From: Prunella strophiata
Lineage: Eukaryota > Chordata > Aves > Passeriformes > Prunellidae
DNA: 64,000 nucleotides
Assembly: GCA_036583965.1 (NCBI GenBank)
Contig: JAZBQD010000001.1
Span: 23,049,569-23,113,568, forward strand
Reading direction: 5' to 3'
Under the pieces are notes generated by a model. It was not told where the DNA came from. It did no database searches and worked only from the letters and a program-made list of their open reading frames with translations. Shown piece by piece: positions 11,902-22,500 of this stretch (position 1 is the stretch's first letter; every line of letters begins with the position of its first letter). The translations under genes and the position numbers were made by a program.

Positions 11902-13984
11902 CTACAATTCAGCAATAACAGTTATTTTGCTGTTGTGAAAACACAATAACCAGACTGCAGAGAGAAGGAATGGCATTACAGACTTAAACCTTCCGCTTAC
12001 AGATATCCAGAACATAGGAAGTAAGTTTCAATTAGTGAGTAAGCAAGAAGTTACACAAAGAGGCTTTTTTAAAAAATGCATCTCAGGTTTTCTTTGCTAT
12101 TTTTCCATCTTTAAGTACTTTGATACTAACACCTTAATTAAAAAAAAAAAAGAAAAAAAAAAGGTTTTGCCATGGTTAACAGCATTCCGCAGTGTGACCA
12201 TTCTGTCCTCTTCAGAACGATGTATTAAATACTGTCCCACTAAACATCTTGAAAAGGTTTTACATATGGAGGAAAAAAAATTAAAACTCAGCAAAAAGAC
12301 CTAAGGGTAGGATAGAGCAGATAGGTTAAAAAATGCTCACTGTCGCAGTTTGTTTTTCCAGTACAGCTGTTTGCACGCACCGTGCTATCTTCTTTGTGGA
12401 CTTCTGAAAAAGGGTAACTGTCTTCACTGGGCTTGGAGAGAGGTAGAAACAGGCTGTAACACAGGGAGGCATTGCCTTATAATTAATGACTACATTCGAT
12501 CAAGAATTGTTAAACATTAACTAAGTCTAAGCTGCAGGGGAATTCCAAGAAAAACAGGTAAGCCAGCTGCAGAAATATCAGACACCTTTAAGTGCTCTAA
12601 GAATAAATGGAAATCGCCTAAAATAATTTCTATCAATTTTTCCTTGCAAAAGAATTAATCCATAAATGCATAGTGCCGACTGCATATTATATTAATTCTT
12701 TGGCAGGCCAGGGGAAAAAAAAAAAAGCAGCAATGCCATATCAGAATCATTTAAAAATTCACACATACAAGCCACTGTACAGGAAAAACAAGTCTGCTTT
12801 TATAAATACACAGAAAAGTAAAGCCAGTTGTGAAATGATCTCTGGAGCAGGCTGGTCCATCACTCAGGAGGTTGCTAAGTCGCATTTTCTTACTCGAATT
12901 CTCACATCGTGACTGAGATGGCCAAGGCTGCCCTGGCCTGGGTTTGTGGTATGAAGTGTGCGTTACGATGAACAGGCACAACTCCAGTCCCTGCAGCACA
13001 GATGGGGCATTTCACCTGTAGAAAAACTCTCTCCTGTGTTAGAAAGATTTGCTGTGGACAAACTGCATCTCCAGATTGCTTCCATCATAGCAAGGCGAAA
13101 TTCATGGTGTCTCTTCTACTCTACAATTATTTAAAAGCCTTATGAAAAAGTAGTCTTTATAAATAGTATAAAGAGGGAAACTGCAAGGCTTCAAAAGCCC
13201 AAAGCATTCACATATAAAAACACAGACCACGCTTTAAAGAGAAGACATCAGGCCAAATCTTATCAGTACCTAGGGTATGCGCTGCTGTATACTGAGGGTT
13301 TGCAAATACGCCGTGCTTCTAGAGTAGCTTCCACAACAGTGGATTTTCTCTTATGATGCCCAGTTCCTGCCACCTTCTGCCACTGTTGTGTTAGAGGTTC
13401 CAAGCGAGGTTAATCAGCAGCTGTCTCCTTCTTGCTGAAGGAAGTATGCATAGATGCACTCAGTAATTCTCAGTTGCAATAGTGAGATTTTGTATATGAC
13501 ACTTTAAAGAACTGTTGAAAAGTAACTCTGAACCTGACAGTGTCCATTTGGAGCAGTAATTTCCTTAACTCCAGCCCTGGGGATTGATCACTGGCATTTA
13601 CTGGAGGAGCATGTCCTGGCTCAGGAGTTGTTCTGGATTTGTTTTTTACTAGCAGGGTACAGCTCTTCTTGAGAATCACTCTGTAGACAGTCCCCAAAGG
13701 CTGTAGCCAGACAAATTCCCCTTCCCAAACTCAGTGGGTACAGTTCCCTGGTCGTGTGGTGCCAGCTGGCTCTAGCAGTGGGAGCCCCACTAGGAAACGC
13801 CAGGGCTCCCTGTGACAATTCTTATTGCATTTACTCTCCCTTTGAATCCTGAACCCCCCTCCCCGATGCGTGGCCCTAACTATTTACACATGATGCTCGG
13901 AATATTTCCCCGACCCTTCAACTGAGCAGCTTAATCATGCTGCTCCCGCACATCAGCCCCAACGACATAAACACGTTCTGGCGC

Positions 13985-13990
13985 TTTATT
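13985..13990 (-). terminator. ADO poly(A) signal, proximal
   Basis: AATAAA on the minus strand, about 215 bases after the ADO stop. It is followed 15-35 bases later by a GU-rich stretch (plus-strand 13948-13976), the normal layout of a working cleavage site. Confidence 0.6.
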
Positions 13991-14202
13991 TCCCCGACTC
14001 ACGAAGCCCGCGATCAGAGGAAGGCTCTGACCCACGGCGCTCCCGCGAAGCTCCAGCCAGCACGGGACACCGCGTCCCCGTGGTGCTGCTGTCCGGCGGG
14101 CTCGGGGGGCGGCCGGGCGGGGGGCGGCGGGTTGCCCTCTCGGCGGGGCGAGCGCACATCGTCCCTAGCGGCCGCCGCCCGGCACGGGCCCCCGGCGGCG
14201 AC

Positions 14203-14955
14203 TCAGAGGCAGACGCGAGGCCCAGGGTAGGGCTCGCCCCCGCACCAGAAGTCGGAGGCCTGCGGGGTCTCCACCAGCCACACCTCCCGCGGCAGCGCGG
14301 GCGGCTCCGCGCCCGCCGGCGGCCCCTCCAGCAGCCGATAGTAGTGGCAGTCCCGGCCGTGCTGGGGGTCGTAGGGCGGCGCCAGGATGTCGAGAAAGGC
14401 GGCAGGCCCGTCCACGGCGTCGATTTGGTGGAGGTTGTCGGTGTGCGGCGAGAGCAGGCAGGGCGGCGAGGCGGGCGTGTAGTGCTGGCGGGAGCGGAAA
14501 AGGGCGCGCAGGCACGGCCCGCTGCCAGCGGCGGGGGGCGGCGGGGCGGCGGCCTCTCCGGCGGCCCCGGCGGCGCCGGCGGGCAGCGTGTCCATGCAGG
14601 CGATGCGCAGCGTGCCGTACAGCACCTTCAGCATGCCGTTCATGCCCGGGTGGTCGTGCAGCGGGATGCAGGCGCCGCTCCGCAGCAGAAACACGCCCAT
14701 GCTGAAGCTCTCCGTCTCGCAGATGTGCATGTAGCTGACGGGAGGCACCACGCCGGCCCACGGCGGACCCCCGCCCGCCGCCGCCGCCGACGGCCCCCGC
14801 GGCGCCAAGTGCAAGTCCTCGGCGCGCACCTCGTCCAGCAGCTGCTGCAGGCGGTGCAGGTTCTCCCCGAAGGCTGGTCCCGCCGGGCTGCGGAAGGTGA
14901 TGCGCGCCTGCCGCGCCACCCGCTGGATCAGGGAGGCCATGTTGTCCCGGGGCAT
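14203..14955 (-). CDS. ADO: 2-aminoethanethiol (cysteamine) dioxygenase, single exon
   Basis: ADO is a cytosolic non-haem iron enzyme that adds O2 to cysteamine to give hypotaurine, and to N-terminal cysteines of proteins such as RGS4/5, marking them for the Arg/N-degron pathway when oxygen is present. The 250-residue frame begins MPRDNMASLIQR, as in mammals, and is uninterrupted, matching the intronless family gene. Iron-binding His are at 100 and 102 (PLHDHPGMNG) and 171 (LLSPHTDNLHQIDAV). Cys203 and Tyr205 (GRDCHYYR) match the known Cys-Tyr crosslink pair. The end DFWCGGEPYPGP is conserved. The start has a strong Kozak context (GCCGCCATG) and is the first ATG in frame. Human ADO is 270 residues; the difference lies in low-complexity loops near residues 23-29 and 124-147. 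It is convergent with EGR2. Confidence 0.98.
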   Translation of the reverse strand: MPRDNMASLIQRVARQARITFRSPAGPAFGENLHRLQQLLDEVRAEDLHLAPRGPSAAAAGGGPPWAGVVPPVSYMHICETESFSMGVFLLRSGACIPLHDHPGMNGMLKVLYGTLRIACMDTLPAGAAGAAGEAAAPPPPAAGSGPCLRALFRSRQHYTPASPPCLLSPHTDNLHQIDAVDGPAAFLDILAPPYDPQHGRDCHYYRLLEGPPAGAEPPALPREVWLVETPQASDFWCGGEPYPGPRVCL

Positions 14956-15330
14956 GGCGGCAACGGCCCGGCCCGGCCCGGCCGCGGCGGGCGGAGCCCG
15001 GCGCCGCTTCCGCCACCGCCCCCCGGCCCGCCGCGCAGCCGCGCCGCCGCCGGGCACCACGGGGCTCGTAGTCCGCGCTGAGCTCCGCCGGGGAGCGCGG
15101 AGGAAGGAGAAGGAGGGCAGCAGAGGTGAGGGGATGCGAGGGGCCGCGGGGCCGGCCGGCTCCCCGAGCTGGTGGCGGCTGCCATTGAGCGCTGAGGGGA
15201 CACGGGCGTGAGGGGGGACGGGCCGGCGGGAGCGGCCGCTGCCCCGGGGCTGAGGGGTCCCGCTCCCCGGGGCTCTGGCACGGCTGTCCGGGGGCTGCGC
15301 TGGGGCCGGGGAAGCCACAGCAGTAAGTTG
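14956..15330 (-). promoter_or_regulatory. ADO: ADO 5'UTR and CpG-island promoter
   Basis: Very CpG-dense sequence continues from the coding region to about 15330, where composition falls to background. There is no TATA box, which is usual for a housekeeping island promoter with dispersed starts. The reading frame upstream of the ATG stays open to 15429 but has no in-frame ATG, so it is not coding. Such islands often fire in both directions. Confidence 0.7.
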
Positions 15331-16272
15331 CCCATGCCACTTGTTTTCTGCCGCACCGCTGTGGGGGCTGAGGAAGCACAGGAGAAACTTATTACTTGGC
15401 TTGTAGTTAAGCCGTGTAAAACTGAGCAAGGTAGTGCAAGTGCAGTGTCATGGGCGTATAGCAACTGCCCATAAACAATTCATCTTTTATCACTAACTGC
15501 TTGATATAACCACGCTATTTGGGCAAACTTATCAGATTTGAGATTTGTGGCACTGCCTCTCTCATGTCAGTATTGGGTCGAGGTCCTGCTGTACGGCACG
15601 TACTGTCCTTCATGCTTCTCCTTATGGTCACTTTTGAGTGTGATTGTGTCTGAATTCATTATCTTTAACCACAGGTGAACACCGACGAGCACACAGAGTT
15701 CCAGATGCCGATCCTCAGAGAATCCATGTGTAACAGAAAGGATGGATAATCTTTTGGCTCAGCTCCAGCCTGGTGGAGCCTGCATGTGGTTGTTTCAGGC
15801 TAATGTACAAAAAAGGTCCTGCATTTATTCTGCCAGGTTTTTATTTAATTTGTATATTTGTGGCAACAATCTTATTACCTTCTTTCTCATTGGCGTGGCT
15901 TTATGTAGCAGATCATGCCTAAAAATCCTTTCTTTTGAAGTCAGAAATTAACCTATTAGTGCTGGGATTTTTTAAACAAGGTTAGGCTCTGGTCACAGAA
16001 ATATACATACTCATTCCACCTTAAGTTCAATTACTTGCATGGGTGTGCAGCATTTAAGTACTGTGGTAGGTCTAGGTTCTGAGAAACAGCTGAATATTAC
16101 ATAATCAAATATGACTCCAGGGGCTGCAGCCTGCCAGGTTAAAAGATTTCATTTTAAAACCAGCTAAACCAATGTATTTTCTTGATTAAAGGCAAACTCA
16201 AGTTGTAATATATGCATTAAGCTTGAGTAAGATACACATGGCTTTACAGTATTCTTACACATTATTGTAGAG
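15331..16272. other. Unique flank of the ADO island
   Basis: The sequence is AT-rich beyond 15480. One small CpG-containing block at 15675-15735 follows an acceptor-like CAG (see findings). Otherwise no gene or repeat is seen. Confidence 0.5.
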
Positions 16273-16470
16273 TAGTTTGTGTTGGAAGGGACCTTAAAGA
16301 TCATCTGATTTTTGGAGCATAGCACCATGGGCAGGGATGCCACCTGCTAGATCAGGCTGCTCAGGACCACATTAAACCTGGCTTTGTACACTGCCAGGGA
16401 TGAGGCATCCACAGGATCTCTGGGCAACCTGTTGAAGTGTCTCACCACCCTCATGTGAATGATAAATACA
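16273..16470 (-). mobile_element. CR1 LINE fragment, 3' part, degraded
   Basis: The plus strand reads as the reverse complement of the CR1 3' region: TTGGAAGGGACCTTAAAGATCATCT, here split as GTTGGAAGGGACC and AAAGATCATCT, then GGGCAGGGATGCCACC and CTGGGCAACCTG. The element therefore lies on the minus strand. It is 5'-truncated, as most avian CR1 copies are, and codes for nothing. Confidence 0.85.
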
Positions 16471-16474
16471 TCAA

Positions 16475-19095
16475 TCAGAAATGCAAGTGTTGTGACATGT
16501 GATGGCCCAGTAGAGGATGAAATACTGATGCTGTAGACAAAGATGTGTCTTGGATCTTTTTTTCCAAAACTGTTTCCTGCCCTCTATAAATAAATTTGGA
16601 GCACAGAATGCAAATTCAGGTCATGGCATAGTTGCATCTCTCTCCACAGAGAAGGAGGTTCATTTGACTTGCTGCTTTCAAGTTCCACCTGAAGCTGCAA
16701 AGCACTGCAATCTTCAGCTGTTTGTTAAGTGCTGAGTGATTTGTTAAGTCTGCCCATGCCAGCGTTGGGAGTACAGGGTGAAGATGGGGTGTGTGTTTCT
16801 GCACCTGGCAGGGACAGGTCTGTGTGGCAGAATTCTTAGGATGAGGGGGCATTAACCCAAGTGGAGAGGGAGAGCCTTTAAAGGTCTGTGAGCCTTCCTG
16901 CATGGGAATGAACTGTGGACACTCTTATTGCTGTTGCATTGGGTGGCAACTGGCACTTTGTCAGAAGCAGAGGGATTGGAAGGTGTGGTAGCAGGCCCCC
17001 AGCCAGGTAATCATTAGCATTGATTCCATGATGTAGGAAGTATTATTAGAAATTTACCGTTCTTATAGAAACGGTGGTGGAGTTAAGACCTGATTGGTCT
17101 CAAAGTGAAAACCTCTCACACTATTGGTGAGCTATTGATAGCACACTCTAGTAAACCATCTCTATAAACAATGGTTGCAGAAAGAGAGATAATAATTGTT
17201 TGGATTCTTTTCCTCTGAGATTCCCAGGCTCAGCCTGCGAGAAATTATCTCTGTTCTTTCTTTGACTGAACTGAGAATATCCACAGAAGGCTCCATGTCC
17301 AGTGTGCTCTTCTATTGAGCCCCCTTCACAGGGGCAGTCAGTTTAATTGTGAAGATGTGCACTGGAATTTTTGGCAGTACCATTATCAGTGATAATGATA
17401 AATTCTTTATTGGCCACCTATTTGTGTCCTGCCCCAACGATTGCACTGTGCTTGCAAGGGAGTGCTAGAATACTCACTTTTGGACACACTGGTTCTTTTT
17501 CTATGCAGCACAAAAATCAGCTCTTTTATGGAAACAAATGCTTGGTATTTGTTGTACATTGTGTGCATGGAGTAACTTGCAGTTGGAGGAAAGATCAGCA
17601 TGGAAAAGCAGGATCCTGAGTCTGAACTCAGCTTGCTCTTGCCTTGCTGAGTTGTATTAGGTGAGTTACTTGACCCTTTCATTACTTATCACTCTGTAAA
17701 CCATGAATCATAAGTTCTACGTACAAGGATGTTTATTAAAGATTTTAAGAACATCTTTACGTGGACAATCCTGGTGCCATGTTAAACTGGTGGTGAGGTT
17801 TATATTTTGTGTAATTGATCACCTTAGGATCGCCAATGTTTTTAACTGCTGTATTAACTGCTGTATTAACTGATTGCCATTTCTAACAGATACAGACAAA
17901 AATATATTAATTTTCCAGTAAATCCTATATCACACCCACATTTTTTCAGTGCAGTGATATTCAAATAAACCCACTAACCAACCTCAACAGAAAAGCAAAC
18001 TGTCCAGCCAACTGGCAATTAAATGGACATGTTTTCACTTCTGAAAGGCCATATTCTTAACTGGCTTCTACTATCTTGAGCATATGTGAGGAAAAAAAAT
18101 CTCAGTGTAGTTGCTTGGCTAGGCTTTGGGACTGCATTGTGTTGGTCATGCAATGACCAAAGTTCAGCTCGGAGGTTTTGTGACACAACCAGTGAGCGGG
18201 AGGTCAGGTTCAGGTTATGGTTTTGGTCTCCTCCTGTGTTTGTTTTGTTTCTCCACACACTGAAAGAGAACCAGAAGTATCACAGCTGTTTTCTCCTGCC
18301 CAACCCCACTACTTTCAGTCTCCTCCCCTTTCTACCTAGACTCCAAACCGTGAACAACTTCTTGCTTCTTTGTTGCTGTTACATATTACAGCTCCCTCCA
18401 AGTTTATGAAAAACCCTGGTTAATTCTTGCTTTCTCTTAGGGCTTGCTTCCCATATCCTCCCAATTTCTTTTGAGAAGTTAGAATTCCCTGTAAGCATCA
18501 GATAAAACCATCTGTAGTGGATGAAAATGTCAGCTGCTTGTGTAGAAAGTCAGTGGTTACCTGTTGCTGAATGTTGTGTCACAACGCCAGAATATTTTAC
18601 AAGAGTCAGAGTTTGGACAGGCAGTACAGAAACCATCCTCTGTTATAATGTTGCCAAGAGCTGCCTACTTACATAGGACAAAACCCAAGAATCTCTGTCA
18701 GAGAGCATCTTTTTTGCACTGTTCCTGCCCCTGGATCTTCAAAGGTGTGTTTTGTTTTGTTGTTTTGTTTTAATAGCTGCCACCAATCGAGGAGCTAGAT
18801 AGGAATGCTAGCCAAATGTGACTCAGATGAGAACAGGACTAAAGGGAGAGAAGACAAAAACAACATGTCTGTAATATTTGCTGGCTCTCCAGTAAAGGCT
18901 TACGTAAAAGAAAGTTGGTTATCAATTATTCATCAGAGAATTTATGTATCAGTAGAAACACAGGGGAGTGCTAGATATAACTGCAGTGAAATCAAAAGGG
19001 GAATTAGGTTCATATATATACCAAACATCAAGCAGATCTATGCAACATTAAGACTCCCACCCACCTTTACCACTTCTTTACTGAGATGCATCCTG
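16475..19095. other. Non-coding stretch, no gene seen
   Basis: Mostly AT-rich unique sequence with a 12-base tandem motif at 17843-17872 and GTTTT-rich sequence near 18745-18775. No exon-like segments were convincing. Confidence 0.55.
17843..17872. repeat. 12-base tandem repeat, 2.5 copies
   Basis: The unit TAACTGCTGTAT is repeated exactly twice and then half a time. Confidence 0.85.
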
Positions 19096-19099
19096 CATT

Positions 19100-19588
19100 C
19101 CATTAACTGCTGGAGAGAGTCCAGAGAAGGCGACCAAGATGATTAGAGGGACAGAGCAACTCTCCTGCAAGGAAAGGCTGTGAGAATTGGGTTTGTTCAG
19201 CCTGGACAGTGGATGGCTTAGGGGTGACCTAACTGTGGCCTTCCAATACCTGAAGAGAGGTTACAACAGGGATGGAGATGGACTTTTCACTGTGACTGGT
19301 AGTGGCAGGATAAGGGGTAATGGATTCAGTTTGAAGGAAAGTAGATTTAGAGTAGATATTATGAAAAATATGTTTACTGTGGGTGTGTTGAGGCCCTGCA
19401 CAGGTTGCCCTGGGAAGTTGCCCTGAGTGGCTGCCCCGTTCCTGGAGGTGTTCAAGGCCAGGCTGAACTGGGCTTTGAACATCCTGGTGTAGTGCAAGGT
19501 GTCTCTGCCTATGGTAGAGGAGTTGGAACTAGATGTAGATGATCTTCAAGGTGAGCCCCTACCCAGGCCATTCTGTGGTTCTATGAAC
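19100..19588 (+). mobile_element. CR1 LINE fragment, 3' part
   Basis: About 490 bases of sense-strand CR1 3' end. Recognisable pieces are CCAGAGAAGGCGACCAAGATGAT, split here as CCAGAGAAGGCGACC and AAGATGATT, then TTCAGCCTGGACAG, GGTGACCTAACTGTGGCCTTCC split across 19223-19244, and the terminal TTCTGTGGTTCTATGA tail unit. It is 5'-truncated with substitutions and small gaps, and any ORF through it is a relic of the reverse transcriptase end or chance. The 3' end abuts unique sequence. Confidence 0.9.
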
Positions 19589-19589
19589 C

Positions 19590-22500
19590 ACATAATTCAC
19601 CCTTTGCTGACTCTTCATGTGTTGTAGCTCCTCAATTAAATGCACTGTTTCGATGTAAAGCACATCATTAATGGGTTTTATTGACAGTTTGCTACAGAAC
19701 AGCCTAGAGCAGGAGTTGGAGTGACTCAGAGTAGGAAAGGCTGTGCAGCATGCAACTCCCTGTGCATGAATTTGCAGGAATAATGAGCCTTATTCTGATC
19801 ATCCGAGTTCAGCTCCATTGACTTCCTGCTTTCCACTGGTGTGAATCAGGTCTGTGCTGGTGTCTCTGGTGCTGCCCAGGTTAGCCTGTGCTGATGGGTG
19901 CTGTGAGTTAGCCATGGCCATACTCCTTCTGAACTCACTGTCTAGGGTCAGCCCCAGGTGTGAGGAGGAGGGAAGCTGCTCCCTTGCAGGGAAAGCCCTA
20001 TGTCTCTGTGCATGTCTGCTCTCATTATCACTGACCTCAGTGCCATATTTACTTTTACCTGCTGTGTGATAGATGCAGTAAAAGAGCACTTTTGTCCTAG
20101 GCTAGGGTGTGATTCCACTCTCTCAGAACCTGAGAGTTGGCAGTAGGTAGAAGTAGGTTGGTCACTAACTCTGGGGTTCCAGAGGGTGTGAGCTGTGGGA
20201 CTGCCACTGCTTGTGCTATGCTGAGTAGTGGTCACACACCAACTCTAGAACAGTCTTACTAGCAAGGTCTAAAGTAATCTGTTTCAGTGGCTTAAAGAAT
20301 TACTGCTGTGCCACTGAGTCACATTTGCTCACTCATAGCCTTCCCTCACTGCTAAAAATGCTTCAGCACAGTATCTTGATGCTAAGCCTTTCTTTCTCAC
20401 AATCATGAGTGAGGACTGGGTATGGTTGTCACACAGGTCAAGCCATAGTAACTTAATTGCCTTTGGTTATACATGTAACACATTATTTTAAGAATAATTT
20501 TTCAGCAAGAGACAGAACTACTTAATTTCCAAATGCCTTGGGGTCAAGTTTATCCCAGTGGGGATCTATATAGGGCTAATCAACAATGACAAATTTAGGA
20601 AGGAAAGAACAGCCAAAGAATATTTTTCAATTTTAAATAAATAATAGATATATTTTTTTCATGGAAAGACGTAGTGTTCAGCAGCAAAAGAGGTTAATGG
20701 TAAAACTTAGTGGGTAAGGTATTTAGTGGGATGAAAATTTCTTTCAGGTTTTTGGTGTTTGTAAGGTTTAGGTTAATTGGTAAATCCAATAAAATAATTT
20801 TCTGTCCTATAGGTAAATGGCCTGTGTTAGACTCCATGGCTCTGTGAGGAGGAAGGAAATTTTATTCAAGTGTTGAAGCAAGTGAAGTGGACTGAGGGAA
20901 GCAGAAGAAAAAGGCCAAGACCTGCAGAACTGTTACAGCCACCCATGCATAGCACTGATCTCTCTTGGAGAGAACAACCAGCATCTGACTACTTCCAAAT
21001 CAATGAACATCAATTAGAAATCATTGGCAATTAGTAGAGAAAAATATCAAGGAAAAAGAGAAGGAAGAGATGCTAGTGTGGGTGAAATGGCAGTCAATGA
21101 AGTCAGGGGAATATTCCAGAGAGGCAGCATCAAGAGGTGAGTTGGTATGGTGCAGGGAAGGAGGATAGGAGGGAACAGGGAAGTTTGATCCCATGACATA
21201 CAGCTGCAGATGAACAGACATTTAAAGGCAAAGTCCTTTGGAAGATCAGTGCAGTGTGTAGGCTGGGTTTTGAAGTGTGGATTGAAATGATGATATAAAA
21301 ATTTTAATTTCTTTAAAAATTAAGATAGTGGCGTGTTTCAGGACAAAGTGTCAAGTCACAAGTTTGGAAACGACAAATCTTTTCCAGAGCCATAAACATG
21401 ATCTTTACTGGTTATGGTTTAATGCTCAGAGTTTTTATGTGACCACATGCCCTTTTTTAGGGTAGAATAATATACCTGTTAGTAACATGCCACTTCTGCA
21501 TATGTATAACTTAGGATGATTGAGGAAAGACCTACAAAGTTGTCAAGGTATAATGGCAAATTAGTTCAGATACTAAATATCTTTATTTTACTTTTGCATT
21601 TCCCAGCATGGTAACAGAAGTGTGGTAGATTTTTCTTGGAAAATTAGAATGAGTTCCAGCAGAAACTGATGCAGAAACTCCACTTTTCCCTGAAAACTAG
21701 CTTCCACTATTTCTGATAGAAGGATCAGGGCCTAACAAGCCACACACACTTCTTACTGTTGGTTTGGGGTGTTTTTTTATCTCCAGTAAAACAAAATTCT
21801 CCATGTCTCCATGTTAAAATGACTGGAAATTAAACTTAGGGGGATCTAGCATGTGATTACTTTTTTTAGACAGGATTTTCTTCATAGCTGGATTGGACTG
21901 AGATTTTTTTCCCTCACAAACCAGATGGTAAGTGATTCAGTACTTTTAGCAGTAGAAAAATGATTAGTTTTCTTTCCTCAGTAGTTGGTGTGAATGTACT
22001 TTTCTTTATCTATTTACATATTACATAAACACATTTTACCAGCATTTCAGTACATAGGTTACAGTCCTGATCCTGCAGAGAGCCTTGCACACAGGAGTTG
22101 ACATGGCTCATATAGAACTATTTGCATGGAACTCATGACAGTGTTGTAACTGTATCTTTATCAACTGTTTGTATCTTTATGTGTGTGCTTAAATTTACAA
22201 CACTGTATGAGCATGCCAACACAATTTTAAGTCCACAAAATAATTGCGTAACTTTGCACGCTTTGCTTTCTTTTCACCTAACAAAGTTTCTGATGTCTTC
22301 TGCTGTGTTCCTGTAGTAGGTCCTTGTGGTTTTTGAGTTATGCTAAAAGATTTGTCCTTATTATACAGTGTAAGTTCTTCCTGGTGTGCAGGGGGAGTGA
22401 GGTCCTCATTTGTGTAAGTGTTTGGACTTGTACTGGTGCTTCTCCCTTTGGAAGGGATTGCAGTAACAGTGGCAAATATTTAGGAGAATATTAAAAAAAA

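Larger units (their letters stand above)
11880..14202 (-). other. ADO: ADO 3'UTR (inferred)
   Basis: This follows the ADO stop codon on the minus strand. It has no introns or competing ORFs and holds AT-rich tracts such as the A-runs at 12141-12162. Two usable AATAAA signals bound a short (~0.2 kb) and a long (~2.3 kb) version. A long 3'UTR suits the single-exon ADO mRNA of mammals. The left end is inferred. Confidence 0.55.

Noticed and set aside
14080..15081. 333-codon plus-strand frame opposite ADO
   Set aside because: Antisense shadow in a CpG island; stop codons are rare there by composition.
14956..15429. N-terminal extension of the ADO frame
   Set aside because: No in-frame ATG upstream, and the MPRDNMASL start matches the family exactly with a good Kozak context.
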